NCBI RefSeq assembly: GCF_000143415.4
Contig: NW_003314402.1
Coordinates: 197,804 to 261,803 of the forward strand
Direction of reading: 5' to 3'
DNA: 64,000 bases
Origin: Selaginella moellendorffii
Lineage: Eukaryota; Streptophyta; Lycopodiopsida; Selaginellales; Selaginellaceae
The notes under the pieces were generated by a model. The model did not search any database, was not told where the DNA came from, and saw only the letters and a program-made list of their open reading frames with translations. Position numbers and translations under genes: made by a program. The stretch's first letter is position 1; every line of letters starts with the position of its first letter. Shown here piece after piece: positions 1 to 10,557 of the stretch.

Positions 1-1077
1 CGATGCATCTTTCTTGACAGTGATCCATACAATGTTGTCATGGAAATGCTGCCGGACCCTCTGGTCATTGTTCACGAAGCTTGCAAGGGTGGTCTTGCCA
101 CATCCTCCCATTCCCAGGAGTCCAAACCATTTCCCCGGGGCTTGTGGATCCAGGAGGGCATTCACCACCTCATCCAGCTGCTCCCCATGGCGGCCAAACA
201 TGTCGTTGGCCTCGGGAACACCACGCCGTACATAGTTTACGAGACCTCTGTCTTGTGGACAACTCCGTACGGAAAAGCTGGTGCTCGGCTGTATCACTCT
301 CAACTCTTCTCGCTCGTACCTTTCAATGTGCGGGAGGAGATCGTTCTCGCAAGTGCGTACCAGCTCCAAAATCGCGCCAGATCGCTTCTCCCTGCGCGAC
401 AGATCCATCTTTTAGCTCCATTGCTTCAAACATGAATTCGAATAAGCCTTACTGTGATCCAAGCAGCGCTTGCGCCTTCTCAGTCCATTCAGTCAGTTCA
501 GTCAGCCACGCCTCAGCCTCACCAGAGTAGCGGAAATCTGGATTCCTGTGCTTGGGAGCATTAAACTTGTCAAGCGTGGCCTGGATTCTGGATGCCCTCT
601 TCTTTAGCTCCTCAATGTGGACATTCAGCTCATGCTCGTGACCCTGGATCTGCGACAGGAGATCGCCGTAGGCACTTAAGGACTTCGCGATCTCGTTACT
701 CCGCTTGTACCTATAGGAAGTGGAGAAGTTCAACCAGCTGCCTGCCATTTGTACACACACACACACAAAAGATAAAATGCTACTGTACCCACCGCTTTAT
801 GGGGCTCCAGATCCTGTTGTCGCGTGATCCCAAGAGTGCTTGTGCCTTGGTGTTCCATTTCCTGACACGCTCCAAGCATTCCTCGGCCGCTTCAGAGAAC
901 ATAAAGCCAGGTCCATTTCGCTCCTTGTGGCGACCGAAAGCGTTGATCTTGTCCCGGATGTGGGGCGCCGGATTTGTTCTCCAGCGTTTCAATGTTGGCA
1001 TTGCAGTCCCATACCTTCTTAGCAGGGCCCAGAGCCAAGCCACACAAGGCGCTTGCCAAGGAGCCCACAACCTCCAT
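1..1077 (-). pseudogene. NB-LRR resistance gene copy 1, 5' part only, frameshifted exon 1
   Basis: This is the 5' end of a CC-NB-ARC-LRR immune receptor; the rest lies beyond the left edge. Exon 1 (793-1077) encodes the first coiled-coil (starts MEVVGSLAS), exon 2 (453-737) the second coiled-coil, and exon 3 runs from 391 off the window and carries the P-loop GMGGCGKTT. By comparison with the three full copies, the 55-nt intron 1 and 61-nt intron 2 are conserved in position. Exon 1 has 4 extra bases near 970-973 (after the codons for TLENK), so the MEVVGS start no longer reads into the second half of exon 1. An upstream ATG at 1172 opens the frame that stays open after the insertion, but it gives an unrelated N-terminus. 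I call it a probable pseudogene; an alternative-start gene is possible. The remaining 5' coding sequence is otherwise open. Confidence 0.8.
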
Positions 1078-1164
1078 GGCTGTAGACCTACAAGTAAAGG
1101 TTGTCTCCCTCCCAGAAAGAAGCGCAACATTAACTCTTGACCTTGTAGATCGGAATTCTTCACT

Positions 1165-1300
1165 TTTTTCACAGCTGTGGCTCACTCACTCTATGAGATT
1201 CACAGTGAGCACCGCAACGATCGCTACATCGCTCGCAAAAAACACGTAAAGTACTTGTGTCTTTGGCCAAAACCCTAAACATCGACACGCCCGAGAAGAA
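1165..1300 (+). pseudogene. tiny PPR-derived remnant beside the RAD5-like pseudogene
   Basis: The stretch reads IHSEHRNDRYIA-like in one plus frame, matching the better preserved PPR remnants at 17.1 and 32.4 kb (LIHSEHHNDRYLANLIVQ). It then joins a sequence also found at 42.5 kb (reading VKYLCLWPK). It has no open frame of useful length. It is identified only by comparison with the other copies in the window. Confidence 0.4.
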
Positions 1301-1454
1301 CATCGTCTTTTCTCTTGTACGGCGTTGATCCAGGCGTACGGGAATAGAGGGCTCCTCTGCCGATCTTTGATGGGATCCGGGCGATCTTGTCACCGACGTC
1401 TTGAAAGATCTTAGATTCTATCCGCAATCGCCCAGTCAATGCGATCCTGGCAAT

Positions 1455-3508
1455 GGGTGCTCCATATCATTCTATTCCCGCCCGGACGTGATCTCCAGGA
1501 TTTGCGAAGAAGAAGGTCGTCGATCAGATGCGCGATGCTGGCGCGCAATTGATTGGGGCTTCCCGCTACATTTTCCCGCGCTACTTCTCCATTCTAGGGT
1601 TCTTTCTTGGAGGCGACGTAGGTTTTCTATTGCCCGCGTGGTCGAGGAGACGGCGCTGGGGGGCGGCCTTGATCGGCGTTGTGGAGCTGCACAAGGTAAT
1701 GGGGCTCGACACTCCGGGTTTTAGAAATAGGAAGAGGCTCCAGCTTAAGGCTCCGACGAGCAGTGCCAAGGCGAGGAGCCCCAGCCAGCGTTGGTAAATC
1801 GTGGACGACAGGGAGCTCTAGATGTACGGTGACAACAAAGGTCCCTGCGGCAAAATGTTCCATCGGCAGTGGATCGCCAAAAACTCCTGCAAAAGCTGAG
1901 GCTTCTAGGACAGCAAAAATTGCCGAGGTGAGCAATGATAGTGGAGCAGAGGATTTAGATGATTCGGGAGTAGAAAGTGGAGCAATCGATGGTGGGGAAG
2001 AAGAGGTAAACAAGATTATGACTGGAGGAGGAAACGATGCCGAGGTGGAAAGAACAACAGTGGTGGAGAGCTCCATTGAGACTGTCAGGAAACATGGCGA
2101 GGCTGTTTCTAGCGCCTTAGCTGGACTTTCAATCAGAGGTAGTGCCTTGACCCACGGTAATCCCGTTAAGATGGAAGCTGGCTGTGATTCCGTGAAAGCT
2201 GAAGCTTCGGTTTCGATCGCAGCTGGATGTGATCCTACGAAAGTAGATGGCTTGGTGAAGATGGAAGCTGGTTGTTTTAGATGCAGAGAGGTGGTGGCTT
2301 CTCCAAGAGACTGAAGTTGCCGGGTACTCGACGTCCAGGGGATGCCGGATTCGTGTTGGCGAGTTCGTGTCCTTCAATTTTCCCAAGCCTGAAGCCGAAA
2401 GTAAGAAGAAGTTCTTCCAGCCGACTGGTGATACCTTTGGGAAGTGCAAAATGGCACCAGAGGCTCTTTCTCTTATGAGCAGCATAGTTCTCCATTTGAG
2501 GTAGAGTTTTCTGTGTTTACCAGAGACGTTACGTATATGATGTGCTTGCAGAGTTTATATCAACAAGTCAGAAGCCTTACGAGGAGGGGGATGAGCGCGG
2601 ATTGAAGCTTCTGCAAGCTATCTTGAAGCCGTTAATGCTTCGGAGAACAAAAGATTCAACTGATAAAGAAGGAAGGTAAGCATTTTTTTTCTTTGCACTG
2701 TGCCTTGTCTTGTATTCACTCACAAGTTGGATTCACAGACCAATTCTTGTTCTCCAACCGGCTCAATATGAAGTTATTGTATCCATATCCATAGCTATCA
2801 TGCAGGCGTTCCTGTACGAAATAGGAACTCATAACTGTACCAACAAGTAATCGGTTTCGAATAAATGTCGAGGAGCAGTGGAAGGAGTCGTCCAAAGTCG
2901 AGGCTCTGCTGCACCACCTCCAGACGTTAAGTGAGGCCGGGTCGAAAAGCGTTGTTTTTAGTCAGTGGACAGCGTTTCTCGACTTGTTAGAGATACCATT
3001 GAAAAGGTACGAGCGTCTTTCCTTTTGGTGCTTTCTCTTTGTTTGTGTTTCTAACAATGCACTGCCAGGAAGAACTTCTGTTTCGTCCGCTTGGACGGAA
3101 CGCTATCGCAGCGTCAGCGAGAACAAGTGCTCAAAAGCTTCAGCAATATTCCAGCCGTGGCCGTAAGCTTTTTGTGTTTCTTACCTCCAAAAACCACTCT
3201 ATTTTGTGGACAGGTCATGCTCATGCTTTTCTCATGGTACGCGCTATAGTTTTCTTTTTTAGCCATCTTCCGAGTCGAGAATGTGGACGATCGAGCATCG
3301 GTCAGACGAAGAACGTATCGATCAAGCGATTCATCGTCAAAGTAAGCGCCACTTGAAACTCTCTTTGACGTTTCTCATGTCTCTAGAGCAGGACTCGGTG
3401 GGGGAGAGAATGCAACAGGTCCAAGCGAGGAAGCAGCGATTTCGCGAGGGCTCTCACAGACGAGGTGCGAAGCGCTCGAATCGAGGAGCTCAAAATGCTA
3501 TTTAGATG
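1455..3508 (+). pseudogene. RAD5-like helicase pseudogene, copy 1
   Basis: RAD5 is a SWI2/SNF2 helicase with HIRAN and RING domains that acts in error-free post-replication repair. Pieces recognised in order are: an N-terminal segment ending DTPGFRNRKRL; an acidic and Ser-rich linker (1763-2275) with VKME-type repeats; the HIRAN domain (2285-2510, GYSTSRG then IGRLPADW-type residues); a SNF2 C-terminal piece with LKLLQAILKPLMLRRTKDS (2605-2675); helicase-C text KSVVFSQWTAFLDLLEIPLKR (2945-3007); VRLDGTLSQRQREQVL (3100-3140); IGQTKNVSIKRFIVK (3299-3343); and the family C-terminus ERMQQVQARKQR. The ATP-binding half of SNF2, its DEAH-type box and the RING are missing. A deletion in the HIRAN exon shifts the frame at about 2275. 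It cannot encode an active helicase. The exon-intron layout is retained, so this arose by DNA-level duplication and not from a retrocopy. Confidence 0.85.
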
Positions 3509-3615
3509 AGAGTCCTTAGCAACTTATATCAGTGTACATAGTTAAAGAGGGGAATATGCTTCTAGCATCGGCGCGTATATTCTTCGGATAGTTCAATGTA
3601 GGTTTCTTCGCGGCT

Positions 3616-5960
3616 ATGGCGGACAGCAGGCGATCGCGTCGCAAGCGGCGACGAGCAAGGTATGCATGCTAGGATCGCCTCGAGAAGCTGCAGCAGCGCC
3701 AGCGCCGGCGCTGCGCCGCGATTTCGCTGGCCTAGAGCCGGAGTAGCCGATTTCCTAGAGATTATGATCTCTAGGAAATTGAGCTGAACGCTGAGGCTTT
3801 GCAGGCGATCGCGTCGATTCCTCTCGTCTCCGCGGCCGGGGCGGCTAGAAAGCCGGGGCGCATTCTAGAGTTTCGGGGTTTCTGGGGCGATCAGTCATGT
3901 AGCGGGCAGTGATTCTCTCACAGAGAGCTGGAAGTCAGCCATGACGTGGAATCCGCCACAAGTAGCTTGTCCGCCTTGACTGCCACTACTCAGGCCGAGG
4001 ATGAACTGGGCGTGGATGTGTCGTCTCCCAGCGGCGATTTGCTGCTCCATTTTCTCAAGAGCGGTGGGGGCGACGAGCAGCTGAGGAGCAGTAGCAGCTA
4101 CAGGACCCAGCAGTCGCAGCTCACCGTCCCTGCCACAGCTTTGCTCCTTCTGGAGGACCTGGAGGAGGAGGAGAAGGTCCTCCTCCACGACCACTCTACG
4201 TCCCAGCAATAAGATTTGGTGGGTGGTCACCTCACTTCCAGCGGCACCAAGACCCACTTTTCCCTCCGGATCCATTCTTGACTCCGTCGGACCACTGATT
4301 TCTACGCTCGTTTGCTCCTCTTCCCGTTCCATCCGCCAGTGCCGTATCCTTTTCCAAATGCTCCGACTTTCCAGCCTGCTGATAATGTGGTTCATCCGCC
4401 GCATTCCTCTGGGGAGCTTAAAGCTCGTCCTGGCCTTCACTTCGAGTCTCCGGTGTTTGGACCCAGCGCAGCAGAGACCTCGGACTCCAAACGCGCCCCA
4501 GAGCAGTCGAGGAGATCGGTTACACCTGCGAAGGATGACAAGCAACAATTCCACGGCAATGGTTCCGAGCTCCTTCAGTTGTTACAGGGTGGTCCTGGTC
4601 GTGTGAAGCCCACAGCCTCCACAAAGGTGGATGCTACACAGGACAGTGGGGATTCTGGAGAGCCATCACAGAAAGGAAGTCCATCTGCTGTTCACGGCCC
4701 CATAGGACCGCCGAGGCGTCATGTCGTTTCTCCTCCGCAGAGTCCAAATGACCTCCTTGGACGTTTGTGGGCTGCTCTTCCGTCGTCAAGCCACACTTCG
4801 TTTGACGGAGAAAGCGAACGCAAGACGTCAGCCCGGAGCTTTGGCGTTGAAGTGAACGAGATGTCCCGGGAAGTCGATGGAGGTGAAGCTGCTGGTTTCG
4901 CACTTTTGAAGCGAAGGGGATCGGAGCCTGCCGCCTCGCACTACCTTTAAACGACTACGACTATAGGACTCTAAGACAAATGATAAGCCGAGGACAAACT
5001 CAGCATCCGGAAGACTACAGGACTATCGTGGGAGATACGTAAATGGAGAGGCCGAATTTGAGCCCGGAGGCGATGACTTTCGAGGTGCGGGAACGCGTCG
5101 AGTTACCGGTCGTGCAGACGCCAGACGCGGTGGTCGGGGTGCTGTTGGCCAGTGGATTGCGGTAAATGAGAGGCATAAAGATGCTGAGCCAAGTGACATC
5201 ACCTCCTGCGATATCTCTGATGGAAGGGACGAGTCGCTTAAATCTTCAAACGGGACTTAGTCGAATGCTCGGAGAAAACATCAACAGGAATGGAAGATAA
5301 AACAGGCTGACTCAAAGTCAGCATTTCCAGCGGAGAAAAAACAGGACTACAAGGTTCCAAAGGCACGGTCTTTGGCATCTCAACTTGAACGTCCAGGCTT
5401 GCCATCGGGAAGTACGCAAAACTCTTCTGTTGGTGCGGCTTTTGAGGAGTCCAAACAGAGGCTCCATAATCTAGATGCTTTGGAAGGAGAAGGCGTGACG
5501 ACCTCTCTAGATCTCGAGGAGCTACAAATTGACGGTCACCGTCGTGAGGGTAAAGCTCCACAGTTTTACAAGGTTTGTGCTTGCTTTTTTTCTTTCTTTA
5601 TTTTCATGTGTTTGTATCTCTGGTTACAACCGAAGGAGAACCGTTTCAGGGAGTCCAGACGCGTCATTCCCATGCACAGACGTGATCTTCTTTACCGACT
5701 GGATCTGCTGAATTTCACTCGTGAGCTTTTCTGGCTCTACGACGAGCTTGTACCAACTGAAGAAGGGGAGGTCCGGAGAAGGAAGTTCTTCTCGAAGCTT
5801 GAGTCCCTTTTCGAGAGGGAGCTCCCGGGAACACGGCTCTTTCTTTTCGGATCGTGTGTCAATGCGTTTGGAGTTTGTAACAGTGACATCGATGTTTGCC
5901 TCTTCGTTGATCAGGAAGAACCAAGCTGCTTGTTCAAATGGCAACTATCCTCGAGTCAGA
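3616..5960 (+). pseudogene. URT1-like nucleotidyltransferase pseudogene, copy 1 (longest)
   Basis: URT1-type enzymes add uridines to mRNA 3' ends in the cytoplasm. The 5' part (ATG at 3616, MADS...) is low-complexity, followed by an acidic segment, a Pro-rich segment (PPVPYPFPNAPTF, about 4330), and an Arg/Gly-rich stretch readable around 5085-5160. An intron lies at about 5572-5650. The catalytic part then begins: RRDLLYRLDLLNF (5679), and the nucleotidyltransferase signature GSCVNAFGVCNSDIDVCLF (5849-5905) with the GS pair and both metal-binding Asp residues. The frame is broken by a TAA at 4210-4212, the stop after SHYL (about 4949) and frameshifts. The catalytic domain ends abruptly near 5940 and the PAP/TUTase-associated domain is absent. 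Only this copy reaches the catalytic motif. Assignment to the TUTase class is secure; URT1 in particular is inferred. Confidence 0.78.
3751..3778. repeat. perfect inverted repeat, 12-bp arms, unique to copy 1
   Basis: The arms TTTCCTAGAGAT and ATCTCTAGGAAA flank a 4-base loop TATG. In the other copies that retain this region (about 20,560, 45,360 and 47,980) the left arm is unrelated sequence (TCTAGATTCATGCAAGCA) while the right arm is conserved. The left arm therefore looks copied from the right arm. Confidence 0.9.
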
Positions 5961-5965
5961 TGCCA

Positions 5966-6043
5966 TGTTAAACGTACAGGAGGCGTAGGACTCAACGTGA
6001 CTCATGGTACCCGCTATAGTTTCTTATCCGAATTCTTAGCCAT
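5966..6043 (+). pseudogene. RAD5-like motif V remnant between URT1 and Rab7 pieces
   Basis: One plus frame reads GGVGLNVT, the helicase motif V of SNF2/RAD5 proteins (AGGVGLNLT in the family). This is followed by bases closely matching the RAD5-copy sequence at about 3230-3272 (CTCATGGTACGCGCTATAG then TTAGCCATC). It is only about 80 bases long and marks a RAD5 piece stitched between two unrelated gene fragments. Confidence 0.6.
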
Positions 6044-6048
6044 CCTCT

Positions 6049-6435
6049 GATCCAGAGAACTTTCCTTTCATTGTTCTTGGCAACAAGGTCGATGTTGATG
6101 GAGGGAACGATAGAGTGGTGAGCTCTTTTGTTTCATCTCTCGCCTCACTTTAAAGCTTGTGTGTCCAGGTTTCCGAGAAGAAAGCCAAGGCTTGGTGTGC
6201 TTCCAAGGGAAACATTCCATACTTTGAGGCGTCTGCCAAGGAAGACTACAACGTGGAGGCTGCGTTTCAATGCATTGCCAAGAATGCCTTGACGAGCGAA
6301 CCCGAGGAAGACTTGTAAGTTTTGCTTGTTTCTTCTTGTGATGTTTCAAGCTCACATTTAACTTTTGGCAGCAGCTATCTTCCAGACACGATGGACAACA
6401 ACAGACGGCCAAGATCGTCTGGCTGCGAGTGTTGA
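6049..6435 (+). pseudogene. Rab7 (RabG3-type) small GTPase, C-terminal fragment
   Basis: Rab7 GTPases control late endosome and vacuole traffic. Three exon pieces are present: 6049-6117 ([19 protein letters not shown], with the G4 guanine-specificity motif NKVD), 6169-6314 ([19 protein letters not shown], then the G5 motif SAKE), and from about 6376 to 6435 (YLPDTM to SSGCEC, the Cys-x-Cys prenylation tail). Introns are 51 and about 60 nt with GT-AG ends and consistent phase. The P-loop, switch I and switch II regions (roughly the first 115 residues) are absent and the piece has no start codon, so it cannot bind GTP alone. It occurs once in the window, only in copy 1 of the module. The frame is otherwise undamaged, suggesting recent capture. 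Confidence 0.88.
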
Positions 6436-7211
6436 TCTACTACTACTGTCCCTCTATCGATAAGTGTTTTCGCTTTCATTTTATATGTTTTTTTAATTTC
6501 TTTTTATTTTTACTCTCTCCTTTCGGTCGTTGGCCTTGGATTTTTCCCTTCTCAAATTTTTTTTTTCTTTTTGCTACGAAATAATTTTTCTTCTTCGATG
6601 TTGTATCTAGTTACTACTAGTAGTGCGCAAATTCTTGTGTTTGTGTATTATTAAATTTTCTTCGTTTCTAATGGATTGCTAGTTGACGAGAATTGTGTCA
6701 CAACATGCCTAGATTTTCTCGATTCCACAAGTCTGGGTTGCAAGTAAGCAAAGGCTGTGATTGACACTGCATCACAAGAGTTTCCAATCCTTGGCAGCGA
6801 TGCAACTTCGAAGCTGTGCAACCCTTTCGTTGTCTTATTCAGCCGCCAACTTCATTGTCCAAAAGTATGGGGAATGTGGCGATGTGGATGGCTTGCACAA
6901 ACCAAACCAATCAGGATCGAGGGAGATCACTACATTGATCTCGAAAAGTGCATATTCTTAATATTGTTATGTTTTCCATGTTTTACCATTTACTCTGTAC
7001 ACCAGGTTTTAAAATACTCAAAACCACGAGAGTAAAGTAATATCCCGAGAATACGATTTGTAAGGAAAAAAAGAAACTGTTTCTTCTCCAAACGCTGCTG
7101 ACGCTGTGAAAACTCTGTTTTCGTTTTTTGATGTTCTGCTTGTGATGCAAAATGGTGTAGCATTTGCGCAGATCTTCGAAAACCCAATCGATGTCCACTG
7201 AAGGAGCAAGG
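6436..7211. other. intergenic between Rab7 fragment and NB-LRR 2
   Basis: T-rich DNA after the Rab7 stop (about 6440-6720) looks like a 3' untranslated/flanking region. At about 6820-6890 a plus frame reads FIVQKYGECGDVDG, a short PPR-type piece. From about 6945 to 7211 the sequence matches the 3' flank of NB-LRR copies 3 and 4 (about 21,840-22,090 and 36,500-36,750) but with more differences. I see no intact gene. Confidence 0.6.
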
Positions 7212-10200
7212 TTATACCTCGAAGCTTATATGGACATCCGGCCGCTCCTCAAGCCATGGTGGAACTTTCGTACCTTTTTGGCAGCGTAGGACTTTGAGCC
7301 TGGGAAATAAGCCAAGGCCGTGATTGTCTGAACTCAATTGGGGCCACACTACATCATCATGATCAGAGAGCACAAGTGTCTCCAATCCTGGAAGGGATGC
7401 AATGGATGATGGAATATCTTCGATCCCATACAAGTGCACACATCTTAAAAGAGTCATCTGGTCTGTTGGCTCAAAGAAATCATTGGGGAGCTGCCTCATA
7501 CAGCCCTTCCACAAAGATAATGCGAACCGTTTCACCGTCAGCTGTGATCTCTGGGTTGGCATCAAGAGTCTCCTCATGTAACCTTCTACATCCAGTTCAT
7601 CAAGGTCTTTGGGGAGTTGTGTCACAAAGAGAGGCAAATGCTCCCATGTATTATCAGGAGCCAGATAGAATAGTAAACTCTTCAGGTTTGGAAGACTTGC
7701 GGCCAAATCGTCCTTGAACTCGGACTGTGCAATGTGTAGATTTTGAAGCTCCAGAGCTTCAAGGCATGGGAACGATCCATCCAGACTGAAGAACTGGATA
7801 CCACTGCAGTCTATGTCAAGTTCCTGTAGCCGTTGAAAGCCCTTTAACCAAGACAGGTCTTTCATTGTCTCATTGTTTGTGATACTTAAAAATTGTAGTT
7901 GTGGCCATTCAAGGCTTTCGGCATTGTTTTCACCGTCTTGTACCCCGACAATGGAAAAGTCCTCAAGCTGTTTGGAATTCTTAAACATTCGCTTCCAGTC
8001 AAGTTTGATAGTCGATTTCGCCCAAATGTGACATTGTCTTAGATTGACAAGTTGCCACAGGCCGGTGAAATCTGCAAAGTCCATGCTCTTTGCCTCCAAC
8101 ACCAGTGTCTCAATGTTCTTTAGTGCACCAAGGCTGTGAGGTATTTTTATTGTTGCACGATAGGAGAGGTCTAGCTTTAAATGTCTTAGCTTGTGTAGGC
8201 TTGAAATTCCACTCAAATCCACAGCTAACTCCTCATTGCACTCAAGCTCCAGCTCTTCCAAGTTGAATAATTGGGGCAGTAATGCAAAGTTGAATTTTCT
8301 GATCTCATCGCATTTCAAAACCTTCAGTGATGTCAAGCTGAAGAGCGCATCTGGCAATTGAGGCACACTTGAACGTCGAAGGTCAAGCACTTGAAGGTTT
8401 CTCAGCTTGGATATGCTCTCTGGAATAAAACGGACCAAATTATACCATCCATTCAAGCTCAATACCTTGACATTTTGGATGTGATCTATAATAAGACTGA
8501 CATCCACACCAGAAATTCCATGACATCCATCGAGAAGCAAGACATCTCGCACATGAATATCAGACAAAAGGCTGCTTGTAACCTTCTTTCCAATGAATGA
8601 AACTTTAGAAAATGTCGGAGAAATCCCAGGTGGACAATCATAGCCAAACAGGCATCCCTTCTCGTGCTCTTCCTGGGGTGGGTACTTCCCTTTCAAGATT
8701 CTTATGCACAGCTTGCGTACCATATCGTGCACAGTTACAGACTTATACCATGTAGAATCAGTTGTCTTCACTAGGCATCTTCGTTCCAGTTCACTAACAA
8801 TCTGCAGAGGCGAGAGTTCTGACCCAACCGCTATCCAACATTTTCTCAGATCATCAAAGCGGATTGGCCAATCTTCTGGAAACGCAGCCACATAGAGAAA
8901 GCACTCTTGCAGCTTTTCATCCTTATTAAACCGTCCCAGCTCGTCATAGCTAAACTTCAAGTGCTGGAACATCCGCTTCTCAATGTCCTCGTCATTCAAC
9001 AAATGCATCTTCTGATAGCGTTCTTTCCACACCTGTGGCCCCTCATTCCTGTAGACAGCCATGGCACTGCCAATCACTTCAAGAGCTAAAGGGAGCCCCT
9101 CACATTTGCTAGCTATTCTCTCGGCAACTTTCACAATGTCCTGATCACTAGGTAGTGAATCACGAAAGGCAAACTTCCAAAACATCTTTTCGCTCTCGGC
9201 CTCTGATAGCTCATGCACAGGAAATACCTTTGCACCTAGCTTGCTCAAAATGTCTTCCTTTCTGGTTGTTACCAGCACCCGGCTGTAAGAGGACGGCCCT
9301 GCTATAAAATCCAGTCCCTTGGCCAAGCTCATCTCCCACACATCATCCAGTATCAGCAAGACACAAAGTCCACGAGCAACATTTTGTGCCAAGTGCTGCA
9401 CATGCTCAAGGGTGCCTGCATTTTGGGCCCTCTCTTTCATGCCGCCCCATTCAAGAGCGTTGAGGAGCTGGGCCCTGAGATCGCCCTCCGATGCATCTTT
9501 CTTGACAGTGATCCATACAATGTTGTCATGGAAATGCTGCCGGACCCTCTCGTCATTGTGCACGAAGCTTGCAAGGGTGGTCTTGCCACACCCTCCCATT
9601 CCCAGGAGTCCAAACCATTTCCCCGGGGCTTGTGGATCCAGGAGGGCATTCACCACCTCATCCAGCTGCTCCCCATGGCGGCCAAACATGTCGTTGGCCT
9701 CGGGAACACCACGCCGTACATACTTTACGAGACCTCTGTCTTGTGGACAACTCCGTACGGAAAAGCTGGTGCTCGACTGCATCCCTCTCAACTCTCGCTC
9801 GTACCTTTTAATGTGCGGGAGGAGATCGTTCTCGCAAGTGCGTACCAGCTCCGAAATCGCGCCAGATCGCTTCTCCCTGCGCGACAGATCCATCTTTTAG
9901 CTCCATTGCTTCAAACATGAATTCGAATAAGCCTTACTGTGATCCAAGCAGCGCTTGCGCCGTCTTAGTCCATTCAGTCAGTTCAGTCAGCCACGCCTCA
10001 GCCTCACCAGAGTAGCGGAAATCTGGATTCCTGTCCTTGGGAGCATTAAACTTGTCAAGCGTGGCCTGGATTCTGGATGCCCTCTTCTTTAGCTCCTCAA
10101 TGTGGACATTCAGCTCATGCTCGTGACCTTGGATCTGCAATAGGAGATCGTCGTAGGCACTTAAGGACTTCGCGATCTCGTTACTCCGCTTGTACCTATA

Positions 10201-10557
10201 GGAAGTGGAGAAGTTCAACCAGCTGCCTGCCATTTCTACACACACACACACACAAAAGATAAAATGCTACTGTACCGACCGCTTTATGGGGCTCCAGATC
10301 GTGTTGTGGCGTGATCCCAAGAGTGCTTGTGCCTTGGCGTTCCATTTCCTGACACGCTCCAAGCATTTCTCGGCCGCTTGAGAGAACGTGAAGCCAGGAT
10401 TCCGCTGCTTGTGAACACTGAAAGCGTCGATCTTGTCCTGGATGTGGGGCGCCTTGTTCTCCAGCGTGTCAATGTTGGCATTGCAGTCCCATATCTTCTT
10501 AGCAGGGCCCAGAGCCAAGCCACACAAGGCGCTTGCCAAGGAGCCCACAACCTCCAT
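7212..10557 (-). CDS. CC-CC-NB-ARC-LRR disease resistance protein, copy 2 (1075 aa)
   Basis: Cytoplasmic immune receptor of the plant NB-LRR class. Exons are 10280-10557, 9938-10222 and 7212-9876; introns are 57 and 61 nt. The exon lengths sum to a multiple of three, and the joined frame is open. Domains in order: coiled-coil 1 (residues 1-93, MEVVGSLAS start); coiled-coil 2 (about 94-187); NB-ARC with P-loop GMGGCGKTT (280-288), kinase-2 LLILDDVW (Asp pair 365-366), RNBS-B SRVLVTTRK, GLPL motif CEGLPLALEVIG, and VHDM in place of the usual MHD; then Leu-rich repeats to the C-terminus. The two coiled-coils are homologous: both end RNPxFxxS...AQALLGS with identical 31-residue spacing. Start ATGs inside exon 2 and in intron 2 (9893) could mislead gene callers. 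Intron 1 contains a GT microsatellite. It is convergent with the pseudogenes to its left. It is probably functional on sequence alone. Confidence 0.88.

Noticed and set aside
9319-9920. Long plus-strand open frames opposite the NB-LRR exon 3 (also at 24,085-24,795 and 38,859-39,448)
   Set aside because: They are antisense shadows of the NB-ARC coding sequence; the minus strand has all family motifs in order.
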